Shown: positions 26,692 to 35,019, numbered from the stretch's first letter. The stretch is 36,437 bases of DNA from Nevskiaceae bacterium (GCA_021731445.1 JAKFXK010000061.1:1-36437); one strand, 5' to 3'. Program-made: numbers and translations. The notes: generated by a model not told the origin, from the sequence alone.

Positions 26692-28131
26692 CTACAGACT
26701 CGCCAGGAACCTCAGCAGCTGCCGCCGCTGTTCCTTGTCGAGCGCGGCCCAGGCATTGCGTGCGGCTTGCGCCTCGCCGCCGTGCCAGAGAATCGCCTCG
26801 CTTAAAGTTCTGGCGCGGCCATCGTGCAGATAGCCGGCCTTCGCCCCGCCCACCACCAGCGCGTGTTGCAGGCCCCACAGCGGCGCGGTGCGCCACTCGC
26901 TGGCGGCAACGCCCGGCTCGGCAACGCCATCGCTCAGACCCTCGCCCATCTCGTGCAGCAGGAGGTCGGTGTAGGGCCAGATGCTCTGCTGCGCCAGGGC
27001 GGGTGCATCGGGCATTGCGCCGGTCTGCCATTGCGCGCGATGGCAGCCGCCGCAGCCGATAACCTCGAACAGCGCCGCACCGGCCCGCACATCGGGCCGT
27101 TCGAGATCGCGGCGCGCGGGCAGGGCGAGGTGGCGGGCGTAGAGCACGAGCGCCTGCTCGATATGCCCACCGAGTTCCGGGCTGTCGCCGGGGGGGGCGG
27201 CTCGACATGCGGCTTGCGCAGGTGTGCAGGCATCCTGCGGGCGCAGGCCGGAGGTGATGCCGAGATCGTTGACGAAGGCATCGAGCATCTGCTGGCGTAC
27301 GCTCGCCTGCGCGGCCTTCCAGCCGAAGCGCCCTGCGGCTGCGCTGCCGGTGGATGGGTTTTCGAGATCAGCGACGCGCCGCAGGCGGCCACTGAGTGCG
27401 GGCCAGCGTTGCGCCTGCGCGCGGGCGTAGTCGGACAGGCTGGTTTCGGGGATCGCCTCCAAGAGGCCCAGCCCGGACATCGGCGGCGCCACGCGCAGGC
27501 CCGCGTGCAGTGGCCCGGGCAGGCCATAGCCCCATTGATCGAGCGCAAGCTGCGGCCAGCGCAGCTTGATGTTGCTGCCATCGGGCAGGGTCTCGACGCG
27601 GGTCTGCCAGTGCAGGCGCACGCGCGCCTCTGCCGCCACACCCGGCAGGGCACGCGGCTGGATCTGCCCGCCGTAAACGGGATGCGCGCTGCCATCGGGC
27701 CGGGTGATGCGCACGACGCCAGCGAGCAGGGCGTCATCGGGGCCGCTGGGTGGATGGCCCCGGCCATCGCGTAGATGGCAGTCTTGACAGGCGGCGGCGT
27801 TGTAGAGCGGCCCCAGGCCATCGCGCGCGGCAGTGCTGGCCGGGGCACTCACCCAGGGCTGGGTGAAGAAGGAATTGCCCACCGCAAACAGGCCACGCTC
27901 GCGGGCCGACAGATTGGCCGCAGGGCGCGAGAGCACATGCAGGTGTTGCGGCGTTTCGGGATTGAGTTCAATCACCGTGGTGCCGCCGCCGGGCAGGGCT
28001 TGGGGCAGCAACGCGCTGGTTTTCGGCATCGGCTGCTGGCCGATTTTTTCGGCGGGTAGAGGGGGCGTGGCTTCGTGCTCGCAGGCACACAGCGGCAGGG
28101 CCAGCAACAGCGCGACCAGCCTGCGGCTCAT
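26692..28131 (-). CDS. Di-heme oxidoreductase/peroxidase-like lipoprotein (DHOR, DUF1111 family)
   Basis: A 479-residue cytochrome-c-type protein. The signal has lipobox LCAC (Cys17), with two haem motifs, CQDCH at residues 115-119 and CGGCH near 358. Its length and the second motif followed by a GEGLSDGVAE stretch fit the di-haem oxidoreductases often encoded beside imelysins in iron-regulated loci. A redox role in periplasmic iron uptake is known only by association. Its ATG overlaps the imelysin stop by four bases (ATGA), so the two are translationally coupled. It is anchored to the outer or inner membrane on the periplasmic side. Confidence 0.88.
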   Translation of the reverse strand: MSRRLVALLLALPLCACEHEATPPLPAEKIGQQPMPKTSALLPQALPGGGTTVIELNPETPQHLHVLSRPAANLSARERGLFAVGNSFFTQPWVSAPASTAARDGLGPLYNAAACQDCHLRDGRGHPPSGPDDALLAGVVRITRPDGSAHPVYGGQIQPRALPGVAAEARVRLHWQTRVETLPDGSNIKLRWPQLALDQWGYGLPGPLHAGLRVAPPMSGLGLLEAIPETSLSDYARAQAQRWPALSGRLRRVADLENPSTGSAAAGRFGWKAAQASVRQQMLDAFVNDLGITSGLRPQDACTPAQAACRAAPPGDSPELGGHIEQALVLYARHLALPARRDLERPDVRAGAALFEVIGCGGCHRAQWQTGAMPDAPALAQQSIWPYTDLLLHEMGEGLSDGVAEPGVAASEWRTAPLWGLQHALVVGGAKAGYLHDGRARTLSEAILWHGGEAQAARNAWAALDKEQRRQLLRFLASL

Positions 28132-29414
28132 GGTTGCTGCGCACGCGGGTTGAGCGGCCCCAGTTGCAGCGCATGGCCGAGTTGCTCCAGCAGCACGGCC
28201 TGCGTCTGCAAGGCGCCGACGGCGGCTTGCAGCAGGGCAGTGCCTTGTGGATGCGCGGGGTCTATCAAACGGTCAAAGGTTTCGCCTGATTCGCCGGCAC
28301 TGCGGATGGCTTGCAGCGCGGCATCGCTGGCGGCGAAAGCGGCATCGAGCTGTGCCGCCAGTGCCGGCTCGCGGTGCCTGGCGAGTGCGGCAAGCGAAGG
28401 CAGTTGCAGACTGCCATAGCGGCCTTGGTAGAAAGCGCGAATGCCCTGCCCGTTGTGATGCAGCGAGTGGTGGCTGTCGTCGGAGAAGCAATCCTGCTCG
28501 TCCTCCTGCGCACCACTGAGCAGGGCAACCTGGATGCGCTCGCCCGCCAGCTCCTCGCCGCTCATCGTGGCGAGGCCGAAGATCATCCGCCGCAGGCCGG
28601 TGTTGATATCGCCGCGCACCAGCCGGTCGCCATAGCTGCCGGGCATGGCCGACCACTGCGCGGCGAGGCGTTCGAGATCCTGATGCAGGATCGCCGCGGC
28701 GGCTGCCAAAGCCAGGCCGCGACGCTGGCAGTGGCGCAGCGGTGCGGCCTTGAGGCCATCGGTGCAATCGGCGGCGCTGAGGGCGTAGTCGGTCCAGGGC
28801 CGCGCGCCGGGGCCGGTGGCGGAGCGATCCTGCCCCCACAGCAGAAACTCGATGGCGTGATAGCCGGTGGCGATGTTGCTTTCGACATCGCTCGCCTGCT
28901 GCGCGCCCTTGAGCACGATGCGCTGCATCGGCGTGGTGGCGAAGGGCTGGCCTGCGAGCAGCAGGCGATCCGGCGCGGCGATCAGATTGAGCCGCGCCTG
29001 CGGGTTGGTCGGTGAGGCGGCGTAGTCATCCGCCACGTAGTCGAGAAAACCCTCGTCCACCGGCCAGGGGTTGATCTGCCCATCGGCCTCATCGATGAAC
29101 CAGTTGCCGAAGCGCAGCGCCTCGCTGTGCGAATACGGCACTCGCGCGGCGCGCCAGCTCGACTGCGCAGCAGCGAGGGCGGCGGCACTCGGTTGCTGCC
29201 GCAACTGCTCGACCGCTTTCTGCAAGTGGACGACTGCGGTGAGCGAGTCGGCATACACCGCATGGGCAATCTGCCGGTAGCCGTCGAGTACGGTGCGCGC
29301 CTCGGCCTCCGGCGCAGGCCGCGCGCAGGCCGCCACAACGCAGACGGCCACCAGTGCGGTGGCCGTGGCGACAGCTCGCAGCGGCTGCCTAATCGGTGAA
29401 GCCCAGCTCGGCAC
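28128..29414 (-). CDS. Imelysin-family periplasmic lipoprotein (iron-regulated)
   Basis: A 428-residue lipoprotein (lipobox VAAC, Cys30) with the imelysin fold: the GxHxxE motif GYHAIEFLLWGQD begins at residue 184. Imelysins (IrpA, EfeO-related) are periplasmic proteins of iron-limited or iron-uptake systems. The start is GTG at 29414, 26 bases inside the end of the phosphatase gene; no later start leaves a usable signal peptide, so the overlap seems real. The tight order phosphatase - imelysin - DHOR, with 26- and 4-base overlaps, indicates one operon. Confidence 0.88.
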   Translation of the reverse strand: MPSWASPIRQPLRAVATATALVAVCVVAACARPAPEAEARTVLDGYRQIAHAVYADSLTAVVHLQKAVEQLRQQPSAAALAAAQSSWRAARVPYSHSEALRFGNWFIDEADGQINPWPVDEGFLDYVADDYAASPTNPQARLNLIAAPDRLLLAGQPFATTPMQRIVLKGAQQASDVESNIATGYHAIEFLLWGQDRSATGPGARPWTDYALSAADCTDGLKAAPLRHCQRRGLALAAAAAILHQDLERLAAQWSAMPGSYGDRLVRGDINTGLRRMIFGLATMSGEELAGERIQVALLSGAQEDEQDCFSDDSHHSLHHNGQGIRAFYQGRYGSLQLPSLAALARHREPALAAQLDAAFAASDAALQAIRSAGESGETFDRLIDPAHPQGTALLQAAVGALQTQAVLLEQLGHALQLGPLNPRAQQP

Positions 29415-30537
29415 GAGTCAGCACGAACTTTTCCACCGGCCTGGGCGGGTTGGCACTTTCGGCGTTGTCGCCATACCACTCCACCGTGATGGTGTCGCCG
29501 AGTATCGATGCCCACATGAAGCCCGATGAGGCGCGGTAGTCCGACTTGCCGCCTTGCCCCTTGCGCTCCTCGAAACCGAGATTGGTCGCAGGCCGCGCTT
29601 CAGTGCGGCCGCCGGCACCGGAGACGATGAACTCGGTGCGGCCGCAGGAGGCAACGGGCTTCAACCAGCGCATGTCGTGCTCGTGGCCCTGGATGTGAAA
29701 CTGCACCTTGTCGCAGATGGTGTTTTCGAGCGCTGCCTTGAAGTCGGCAGCGCCATCGCCGTAGTTGCCGTTGCTGATGTAGTTGTAGTGGGTCATCGAC
29801 ATTTTCCAGCGCGCGGGCGAGAGCTTGAGCGCCTCCTTGAAGAAGGCCTGCTGCAAGTCGCCGTCGTAGGCATCGGCATCGCCTGGGCCGGGGATGGTGT
29901 CGCCGTCAATGGCGAAGAGTTCCAACACGCCGCCGAAGCGCTGCGTGTAGTAGCGCGCCGGCATGTTCCACTTCTTGCTCATGCGGTCGCTGCGATGGCT
30001 GTATTCGACCTGGTTGTCGCCGAGCTGCACGAGGCTGCCGATCGCGCCGTTGTCGTGATTGCCCAGTACCAGATAGAACGGTAGCGTGAGTGGCGCGTAG
30101 GGGTTCTCGAAAGCGGTGAGAAACTGCGGGTCGGTCGGATTCGCAGCGCCCACGAAGTAGATGTTGTCGCCGGCCGCGAGCGCGAAATGGCAGCCGGGCA
30201 CCACCGTCCTGGTCTTGGCCGCGCAGACATCGCGCATGACGAGGCCCAGCGCGTTTTGCACGTTGTCCTGCGTGCCGGCGTCGCCAATGATGAGGAAGTT
30301 GAGCGGCACCGCCGGGTCATGCGCGGTGAAGCCGGTGACGGGCTTGCGCGCCATGTGGCTCTTGCTGCCGTCGGCGGTCGGCGCCTTGGCTGGATCGCTG
30401 GCGGCCGGTGCCGCCGGTGTGGGGAAGGGCAGGGGTGTGGCGGCAACCGGCGCATTGGCGGGGCTGCCGACCATGCCGCTGTCACCACAGGCAGCAAGCA
30501 GACCGAGACTGGTGAAAGCGATCACGGTGAAACGCAT
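29389..30537 (-). CDS. Purple-acid-type metallophosphatase, periplasmic lipoprotein
   Basis: A 382-residue calcineurin-like phosphatase resembling tartrate-resistant/purple acid phosphatases (ACP5 group), which use a di-iron or Fe-metal centre. The signal has lipobox LAAC (Cys17) and a Pro/Ala-rich linker to residue 55. Motifs in order: GDAG (85-88), GDNIY (123-127), GNHDN (159-163), a late MTHYNY and GHEHD. It is first in the operon with imelysin and DHOR. An 18-base palindrome lies about 50 bases before its ATG; a regular Pho box was not found. Confidence 0.9.
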   Translation of the reverse strand: MRFTVIAFTSLGLLAACGDSGMVGSPANAPVAATPLPFPTPAAPAASDPAKAPTADGSKSHMARKPVTGFTAHDPAVPLNFLIIGDAGTQDNVQNALGLVMRDVCAAKTRTVVPGCHFALAAGDNIYFVGAANPTDPQFLTAFENPYAPLTLPFYLVLGNHDNGAIGSLVQLGDNQVEYSHRSDRMSKKWNMPARYYTQRFGGVLELFAIDGDTIPGPGDADAYDGDLQQAFFKEALKLSPARWKMSMTHYNYISNGNYGDGAADFKAALENTICDKVQFHIQGHEHDMRWLKPVASCGRTEFIVSGAGGRTEARPATNLGFEERKGQGGKSDYRASSGFMWASILGDTITVEWYGDNAESANPPRPVEKFVLTRAELGFTD

Positions 30538-30584
30538 GAAGAAAAACCTAAAGGCATTGACTCAACGGATTCTGCTGACCGGCC

Positions 30585-30602
30585 GTGACATGAAGATGTC
30601 AC
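30585..30602. promoter_or_regulatory. Perfect palindrome upstream of the phosphatase-imelysin-DHOR operon
   Basis: GTGACAT-GAAG-ATGTCAC, seven-base arms around a four-base spacer, 47 bases before the first ATG. Its spacing differs from Crp/Fnr sites (ten bases between GTGA and TCAC instead of six). It could be an operator for an unknown dimeric repressor. A TGTCAC on the minus strand is followed ten bases on by GGTCAG, a poor Pho box. Confidence 0.5.
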
Positions 30603-30760
30603 TCCGATGAAAACGCCCTGACTTCTTTGCCTGCGGTGGATTCAATGGGTCTTGGGTGCCGCGCGCAGAAAGCCCTGGCCGGTGTAAGGGCACAGCGGTG
30701 GCCGCCTGGGTTGGCAGTCACTGATGACCCTGCGTGGCGCCTCGCCTTCAAGCTAAGGTT

Positions 30761-31516
30761 TCAGGGGGTCCAGCTTCGGACTTGCCCTGCGACCCAAGCG
30801 GCATCATCCAGCGGTAGATCGTGGCCTGCACTCGGGTGGATGACGATGTCACACCGCCATGCTGCCGCGAGTGCCTGCGAGCAGCGGCTGTCGACCAGAT
30901 GGTCTTGTGCGCCAGTGAGCAGCAGCAATCGCGTCTGCGGCGCACGCTTTGGGGCGCTGAAGCGCATGGCGGCCAGCAATTGCCGCAGCGCGTTGGCGCG
31001 TGAGACGGGGTGCGAGAGGCGCCATGCCGTCCAGTCCTCGAGCACCGCGCGAGTCTGTTCGTGGTGGTTGCTGGTGAGTTGCAGGATGGCTTCCTCCGCC
31101 GCGCGCGCTGCGGGATTGCCGAGTGCCATGCGCAGCAGCAGGGGCCAGGCGGCGGGTTGCAGGCGCTGGTAGAACGGACTGACCGGCTTGAGGCTGGTGT
31201 TGACCAGCACGGCGCGTTCGATCTCCTGCGGATGCGTATCGGCCCAGGCCACCGTCACCATTGCACCGAGCGACATGGCGAAGACGCGATAGGGCGGCGT
31301 GAGGCCTTGTCGCAGCAGTTCCCTGCGCACCCATTCGGCCATGGCAGGTACGCTGGCAGGGCTCTGCTCGCGGTGGCGCAGGCCGTTGCCCGGCAGGTCG
31401 AGCAGGCAGAGGCGCGCATCGGGCAGCGTTGCGCGCAACACATCAGGGAACGCGCCCCAGTGCCGCGAGTCGCGCATCAGGCCGCGCAGCAATACCCAGG
31501 TCGGCGCGGCGCTCAT
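30761..31516 (-). CDS. Alpha/beta fold hydrolase
   Basis: A 251-residue hydrolase beginning MSAAPTWVLLRGLMRDSRHW. The nucleophile Ser82 sits in VFAMSLGAMV (a GxSxG variant with Ala at the first position). The acid is in LLTGAQDHLVD and the His in PSAGHDLPLDD. It recalls BioH/esterase-like proteins, but the substrate is not evident. The ATG at 31516 overlaps the carboxypeptidase stop in ATGA form, so it is coupled to that gene; the longer open frame upstream overlaps the carboxypeptidase and is rejected. Without biotin genes nearby it should not be named bioH. Confidence 0.82.
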   Translation of the reverse strand: MSAAPTWVLLRGLMRDSRHWGAFPDVLRATLPDARLCLLDLPGNGLRHREQSPASVPAMAEWVRRELLRQGLTPPYRVFAMSLGAMVTVAWADTHPQEIERAVLVNTSLKPVSPFYQRLQPAAWPLLLRMALGNPAARAAEEAILQLTSNHHEQTRAVLEDWTAWRLSHPVSRANALRQLLAAMRFSAPKRAPQTRLLLLTGAQDHLVDSRCSQALAAAWRCDIVIHPSAGHDLPLDDAAWVAGQVRSWTP

Positions 31517-32553
31517 TTCGATTTGCGCCGGTACCAGCGCACCATCGCATCGGCGTAGTGCTGGTCGCGTGCGGCGGCAGTGGGCAGCCAGCGTTGGTGG
31601 CTTGATGCGGCGCGGGTGAAGAAATCCAGCAGCGCCAGATGGCGGCGCATGACGCGCTGCTGCCGATGGCCGATCAGCGGATTGAAGATGCCGAAGCGGT
31701 TGAACAGCTGGCGCGGGTTTTTCTTGATCCACAGCCAGCTGCCCATCTCCAGGGTGAGCGGCAGGAAAGTGCGCCTGCGATCAGCGGCGGCACGCAGGTA
31801 GAGGTGATCCCATAAATCCCCATGTGTGAGGTATTGCAGGCTTTGCGGTTCGAACACGTACTGGTGATGGGCGTTGGTCTGCGCAAAGATGGTTTGCAGG
31901 GCGTGCAGCTCCGGCAGGTGGGCGATGGGTGTGGCGCTGTGGGCGAGTGGAAACCAGATGCGATCCTGGCTACCAAAGCCGGAATGGCAGTCGATGGCGA
32001 GGCTGAACTTGCGGCTGAGAAGCTCTTCTTCGACCAGCGCGCACAGGGCCGTGCTCTCGCACTCCATGGGCGCGCCTTCCTGCCCGCGAAACCAGGGCAG
32101 TCCGGGTGACAGGCGCTGCCCGCCGATGAGAAAAGGCACCGGCTCCTTCGACTCGATGGGTGCATTGCGCATCAAGTCCACGCCACGCGGATTGGCGCGG
32201 GTGCCGAGCAGCAGGCCACCCGGATTGACCAGTGGCATGAACACCAGTCGCACGCTCTTCAGCTGCTGATGCAGCACCTTGTCCCAGGCCAGCCGTTTGA
32301 CCAGTGTGCGCAGGTAGGCGATGACGACTTCGGCGCCAATGCGTTCCAGCCCGTGCACACCGCCGAAGAAGCCGACCGCCGGCACCTTGGGCGAGGGGTT
32401 GCCGAGCATGATGGTGTGGACTGGCAAGGTCTGATTGCCGACGCGCACCTCGCAGGCGATGCGCGCTTGCAGATGGGGGCCGCCTTCGGCGATCAGCTGT
32501 TCGATCTCGTTGAGTTCAAGCAGCGAGTGACTGCGCAGCAGGGGATTGAGCAT
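31513..32553 (-). CDS. M14-type zinc carboxypeptidase / deacylase-like protein
   Basis: A 346-residue protein with the zinc-ligand pattern GGVHGLERIG (H67, E70), the middle NPRGVDLMRN and DCHSGFG (third ligand His) and a late LTLEMGSWLW holding the catalytic Glu. This is the M14 carboxypeptidase layout, close to the succinylglutamate-desuccinylase/aspartoacylase group. No signal peptide is seen, so it is probably cytoplasmic. Its substrate could be a murein peptide or an acyl amino acid. The stop is coupled to the following alpha/beta hydrolase gene. Confidence 0.85.
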   Translation of the reverse strand: MLNPLLRSHSLLELNEIEQLIAEGGPHLQARIACEVRVGNQTLPVHTIMLGNPSPKVPAVGFFGGVHGLERIGAEVVIAYLRTLVKRLAWDKVLHQQLKSVRLVFMPLVNPGGLLLGTRANPRGVDLMRNAPIESKEPVPFLIGGQRLSPGLPWFRGQEGAPMECESTALCALVEEELLSRKFSLAIDCHSGFGSQDRIWFPLAHSATPIAHLPELHALQTIFAQTNAHHQYVFEPQSLQYLTHGDLWDHLYLRAAADRRRTFLPLTLEMGSWLWIKKNPRQLFNRFGIFNPLIGHRQQRVMRRHLALLDFFTRAASSHQRWLPTAAARDQHYADAMVRWYRRKSK

Positions 32554-32666
32554 GGTGCAGTTTAGCGACGACGCGCAGTAGCCCAGACGGTTTCACCAAA
32601 CTGCAATCTTCGAGTCACACAGGCTGGGTATGGTCGCTTGCATCGGGTCAGCCACCGGAGTCCGCC

Positions 32667-32795
32667 ATGCGTGAAATCGTCAAGAGCTTCAAAGCCTATC
32701 CGTCTTTGAGCATCGCCAGCGCCGTGGTCTGGGGTCTGGTCGAGTTCGTGGCCCTGCAACGCGCGGTGATGACGCGCGGCAAGCCGCAAGCCTGA
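32667..32795 (+). CDS. 42-residue membrane mini-protein, unknown function
   Basis: A complete short gene: GGAG six bases before the ATG, a reading starting MREIVKSFKAYPSLSIASAV and one hydrophobic helix (about residues 15-34, IASAVVWGLVEFVALQRAV), then a basic end TRGKPQA. The positive residues lie at both ends of the helix. It is on the strand opposite to its neighbours, in the gap between the carboxypeptidase and an alpha/beta hydrolase. Codon choice (GCC, GTC, CTG) fits a real gene. I do not recognise a family. Confidence 0.6.
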   Translation: MREIVKSFKAYPSLSIASAVVWGLVEFVALQRAVMTRGKPQA

Positions 32796-32844
32796 TTGCC
32801 ATTCGCGGTGCCAACGCCTGAGTTTCCGCGCAGGGCGTTTTCGT

Positions 32845-33735
32845 TCAGGCCGCTGCCAGTTGCGCGTGCTGGGTGATCAGTGTGGCGATGCGCGGCAGCA
32901 GCGGCTTGGGCAGGTCATGGCCCATGTTCTTGAGCACTTCCAGCCGCGCGCCGGGGATCAATCTGGCTTGCTCGTGGCCTGCCGCGACTGGTACCAGCGG
33001 ATCGTCCTCGCCGTGGATGACAAGCGTTGGCAGCTTGATTTCTGATAGCCGCCGGTGACGGCTGCCGGAGGCGAGGATGGCGAGCAGCTGGTGGATGTAG
33101 CCGCGCGGGTAGATCGAGCGATCCACGCTCATGGTGGCGAGCAGGCGGCGCTCGGCCTCGGAGGGCACCGCATGCGGGCTGGCGAGCACCATCCAGGTTT
33201 CCGCACCGTGATCGATCAGTGCATCGCGCTCGCGGCTTTTAGGGCGTCGCACCAGCCGTCGCTGCACCTTGAGGCTGGCTTGCGGCAGGCGCGGATTGTT
33301 GCTGCTCGACATCACCGAAGTGAGGCTCAAAACCCGGTCGGCGTGATCGAGAGCGAGTGTCTGCGCGATCATGCCGCCCATTGAAAGCCCGACGATGTGG
33401 GCGCGCTGGACGCCGAGTGCGTCCATCAATCCGACGCTGTCTTTCGCCATGTCGCTCAGCGTGTAGGGTGCGCGCACCTTGAGGCCCAGCTTGCTGCGCA
33501 GGATGTTCTTGAAGAACTGCGGATCGCGTTCGCCCTTGATTTTCTCGGAGAGACCGATGTCGCGGTTGTCGAAGCGCACGACGTAGAAACCGGCGGCGGA
33601 GAGTGCCTCGCAGAGTGCCAGCGGCCAAACTACCAGCTGGCAGCCAAGTCCCATGATGAGTAGCATCGCAGGATGTGCAGGATTGCCGAAAGTTTCGGCT
33701 TCGAGCGAGATGCCGTTGGCTTGGTATTGGGGCAT
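32845..33735 (-). CDS. Alpha/beta fold hydrolase
   Basis: A 296-residue cytoplasmic hydrolase. The start MPQYQANGISLEAETFG, the oxyanion loop LIMGLGCQ (26-33), FDNRDIGLSEK, the nucleophile Ser118 in IVGLSMGGMIAQ, the acid in HGEDDPLVP and His in NMGHDLP form a clean catalytic set. The DNRDxGxS motif is typical of the aclacinomycin-methylesterase-like/haloperoxidase-like branch. No substrate is implied by the neighbours. It follows the EVE gene with a nine-base gap and probably shares its transcript. Confidence 0.88.
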   Translation of the reverse strand: MPQYQANGISLEAETFGNPAHPAMLLIMGLGCQLVVWPLALCEALSAAGFYVVRFDNRDIGLSEKIKGERDPQFFKNILRSKLGLKVRAPYTLSDMAKDSVGLMDALGVQRAHIVGLSMGGMIAQTLALDHADRVLSLTSVMSSSNNPRLPQASLKVQRRLVRRPKSRERDALIDHGAETWMVLASPHAVPSEAERRLLATMSVDRSIYPRGYIHQLLAILASGSRHRRLSEIKLPTLVIHGEDDPLVPVAAGHEQARLIPGARLEVLKNMGHDLPKPLLPRIATLITQHAQLAAA

Positions 33736-33744
33736 GAGTGCGTC

Positions 33745-34206
33745 TTATTCGAGAGAGAGGATGGCGTGCCAGTGCTCGGCACGGATCGGCATCACCGATA
33801 GCCGGTTGCCGCGCATGATCAGCGGGCAGCCCTTGAGCTGGGCTTCGTGCTGCTTGAGTGTTTCGAGCGTGATGGGACGCTTGAGGTGGCGCACATAGCG
33901 CATCTCGACCAGGAACCAGCGCGGCTCTTCGCGTTTTGCAGTCGGGTCGTAATGGTGATGCTTGGCGTTGAATTGCGAAGGGTCTGGATACGCCGCACTC
34001 GCCACTTCCATCAGCCCGTAGATGCCCGGCACCTCGCAGCTGGAGTGGTAGAAGAAAGCCGGATCGCCAGCCCGCATGTCGTCACGCATGGAGTTGCGCG
34101 CCTGGTAGTTGCGCACGCCATCCCAGGGTTCGATGCCCTTGGGTCGTTTCTTGAGATCGTCGATGGAAAAAGTGTCGGGTTCGGATTTCATCAGCCAGTG
34201 GCGCAT
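33745..34206 (-). CDS. EVE domain protein
   Basis: A 153-residue protein beginning MRHWLMKSEPDTFSIDDLKK, with GVRNYQARNSMRDDMRAGD and FYHSS, the EVE (PUA-like) fold, thought to bind modified bases in DNA or RNA. This solo form is conserved beside ygfA and 6S RNA in many proteobacteria. Its start overlaps the end of ygfA by 16 bases, so translation is likely coupled. It has no nuclease or methyltransferase fusion, so a housekeeping reader role is more likely than defence. Confidence 0.93.
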   Translation of the reverse strand: MRHWLMKSEPDTFSIDDLKKRPKGIEPWDGVRNYQARNSMRDDMRAGDPAFFYHSSCEVPGIYGLMEVASAAYPDPSQFNAKHHHYDPTAKREEPRWFLVEMRYVRHLKRPITLETLKQHEAQLKGCPLIMRGNRLSVMPIRAEHWHAILSLE

Positions 34207-34787
34207 GGTTTCACCCCATTCAGGCGACGTGGAAAACGGTGCAGGCCGCGCTCGGTCAACACGGCATCGAGTGTTTGATCGAATGGCTCAAGCGGCAGGA
34301 GATCGACCTGCTGCTGCGCATAAGCCAAGCCCAGCCGGTAGGGTCTGAAACGGCCCTGCGCCAAAGCGCGGTCGTAGTGCCCGCCGCCCTGGCCCAAACG
34401 TGTGCCGCGCGCATCGAAACCCAGCAGTGGCAGCATCACGACATCCATTGCCGCGGCAGACAGGGCGATGCCGCGGCGCGGTTGCTTCATGCCCAGCGGG
34501 TGCTGTTGCAGATGGCGGCTGTCGAGCCTGCGAAAGCGCATCGTCCCGCGCAAAAACGCCGGTGCGAATACCTCGATCTGGTGTGCCTGCAAGGCGGCGA
34601 TCAGGGGCTGGGTTGCAAGCTCACTGCCCATCGACAGGTACACCGCGACGCGGCGCGCACGGCGCACGGCGGGGCTCTGCAAGACATGCCGTGCAATGGC
34701 GCGGGCGGCTCGTTTTCGATAAGAAGGGCTGATGCTCTTGCGCTCTTGGCGCAATGCGGATCGCAGGGCGCGCTTCAAGCCCCGCAA
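34191..34787 (-). CDS. ygfA: 5-formyltetrahydrofolate cyclo-ligase
   Basis: About 198 residues. It converts 5-formyl-THF to 5,10-methenyl-THF using ATP. The signature GFDARGTRLGQGGGHYDR is near residues 124-141 of the shortened protein, after VAVYLSMGSELATQPL. The ATG at 34850 looks attractive but lies inside the 6S RNA, whose 3' stem and T run end near 34815. I therefore place the start at TTG 34787, or TTG 34778, which begins LKRALRSALR, the family's usual first helix. Neither has a strong ribosome site. The ssrS-ygfA order is as in E. coli, where ygfA comes from a processed dicistronic RNA. Confidence 0.88.
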   Translation of the reverse strand: MRGLKRALRSALRQERKSISPSYRKRAARAIARHVLQSPAVRRARRVAVYLSMGSELATQPLIAALQAHQIEVFAPAFLRGTMRFRRLDSRHLQQHPLGMKQPRRGIALSAAAMDVVMLPLLGFDARGTRLGQGGGHYDRALAQGRFRPYRLGLAYAQQQVDLLPLEPFDQTLDAVLTERGLHRFPRRLNGVKPCATG

Positions 34788-34817
34788 ATCCAGCGGTATG
34801 TAAGCGCTGGCTTGAAA

Positions 34818-35010
34818 AAGTGTGTCTCCCACCTGTGCCGTGACGTTCATCGCTGACCTTGAGACGGAGTCTCAAGTGGGCGCCGCGTTGGCCATCGGGC
34901 TTCCCATTACGAGATGGGCCTGCACGCCAGAACCAAGTAAAGCTCCCGGGGGGTTGTAATTAGGCTCAAGGGTTTTGGATGAGGTCCTCGAACACTGCAG
35001 GAGACACATC
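34818..35010 (-). ncRNA. ssrS: 6S RNA
   Basis: About 190 bases between zapA and ygfA, the standard position. The 5' end TGTGTCTCC (35008-35000) pairs perfectly with GGAGACACA (34829-34821), forming the closing stem, and AAAAA on the plus strand gives five T right after. The conserved 5' segment CTCCTGCAGTGTTCG and the 3' half CACTTGAGAC-TCC-GTCTCAAG mirror the E. coli CCTTGAACC-AAGG-GTTCAAGG hairpin. 6S RNA binds the RNA polymerase housekeeping holoenzyme in stationary phase. Ends are approximate. Confidence 0.85.
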
Positions 35011-35013
35011 GGA

Positions 35014-35019
35014 ATCATA
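35014..35019 (-). promoter_or_regulatory. -10 element of the 6S RNA promoter
   Basis: TATGAT on the minus strand (35019-35014) sits four to six bases before the start of the closing stem. A -35 element is poor (CGTTCG at a 17-base spacing). Confidence 0.5.

Noticed and set aside
30761-31516. Naming the hydrolase bioH
   Set aside because: No biotin genes are nearby, and the GxSxG variant and partner carboxypeptidase do not point to pimeloyl-ACP esterase.
32813-32841. Possible terminator AACGCC / GGCGTT with TT after the mini-protein gene
   Set aside because: Only six pairs with a 15-base loop and three T; too weak to list.
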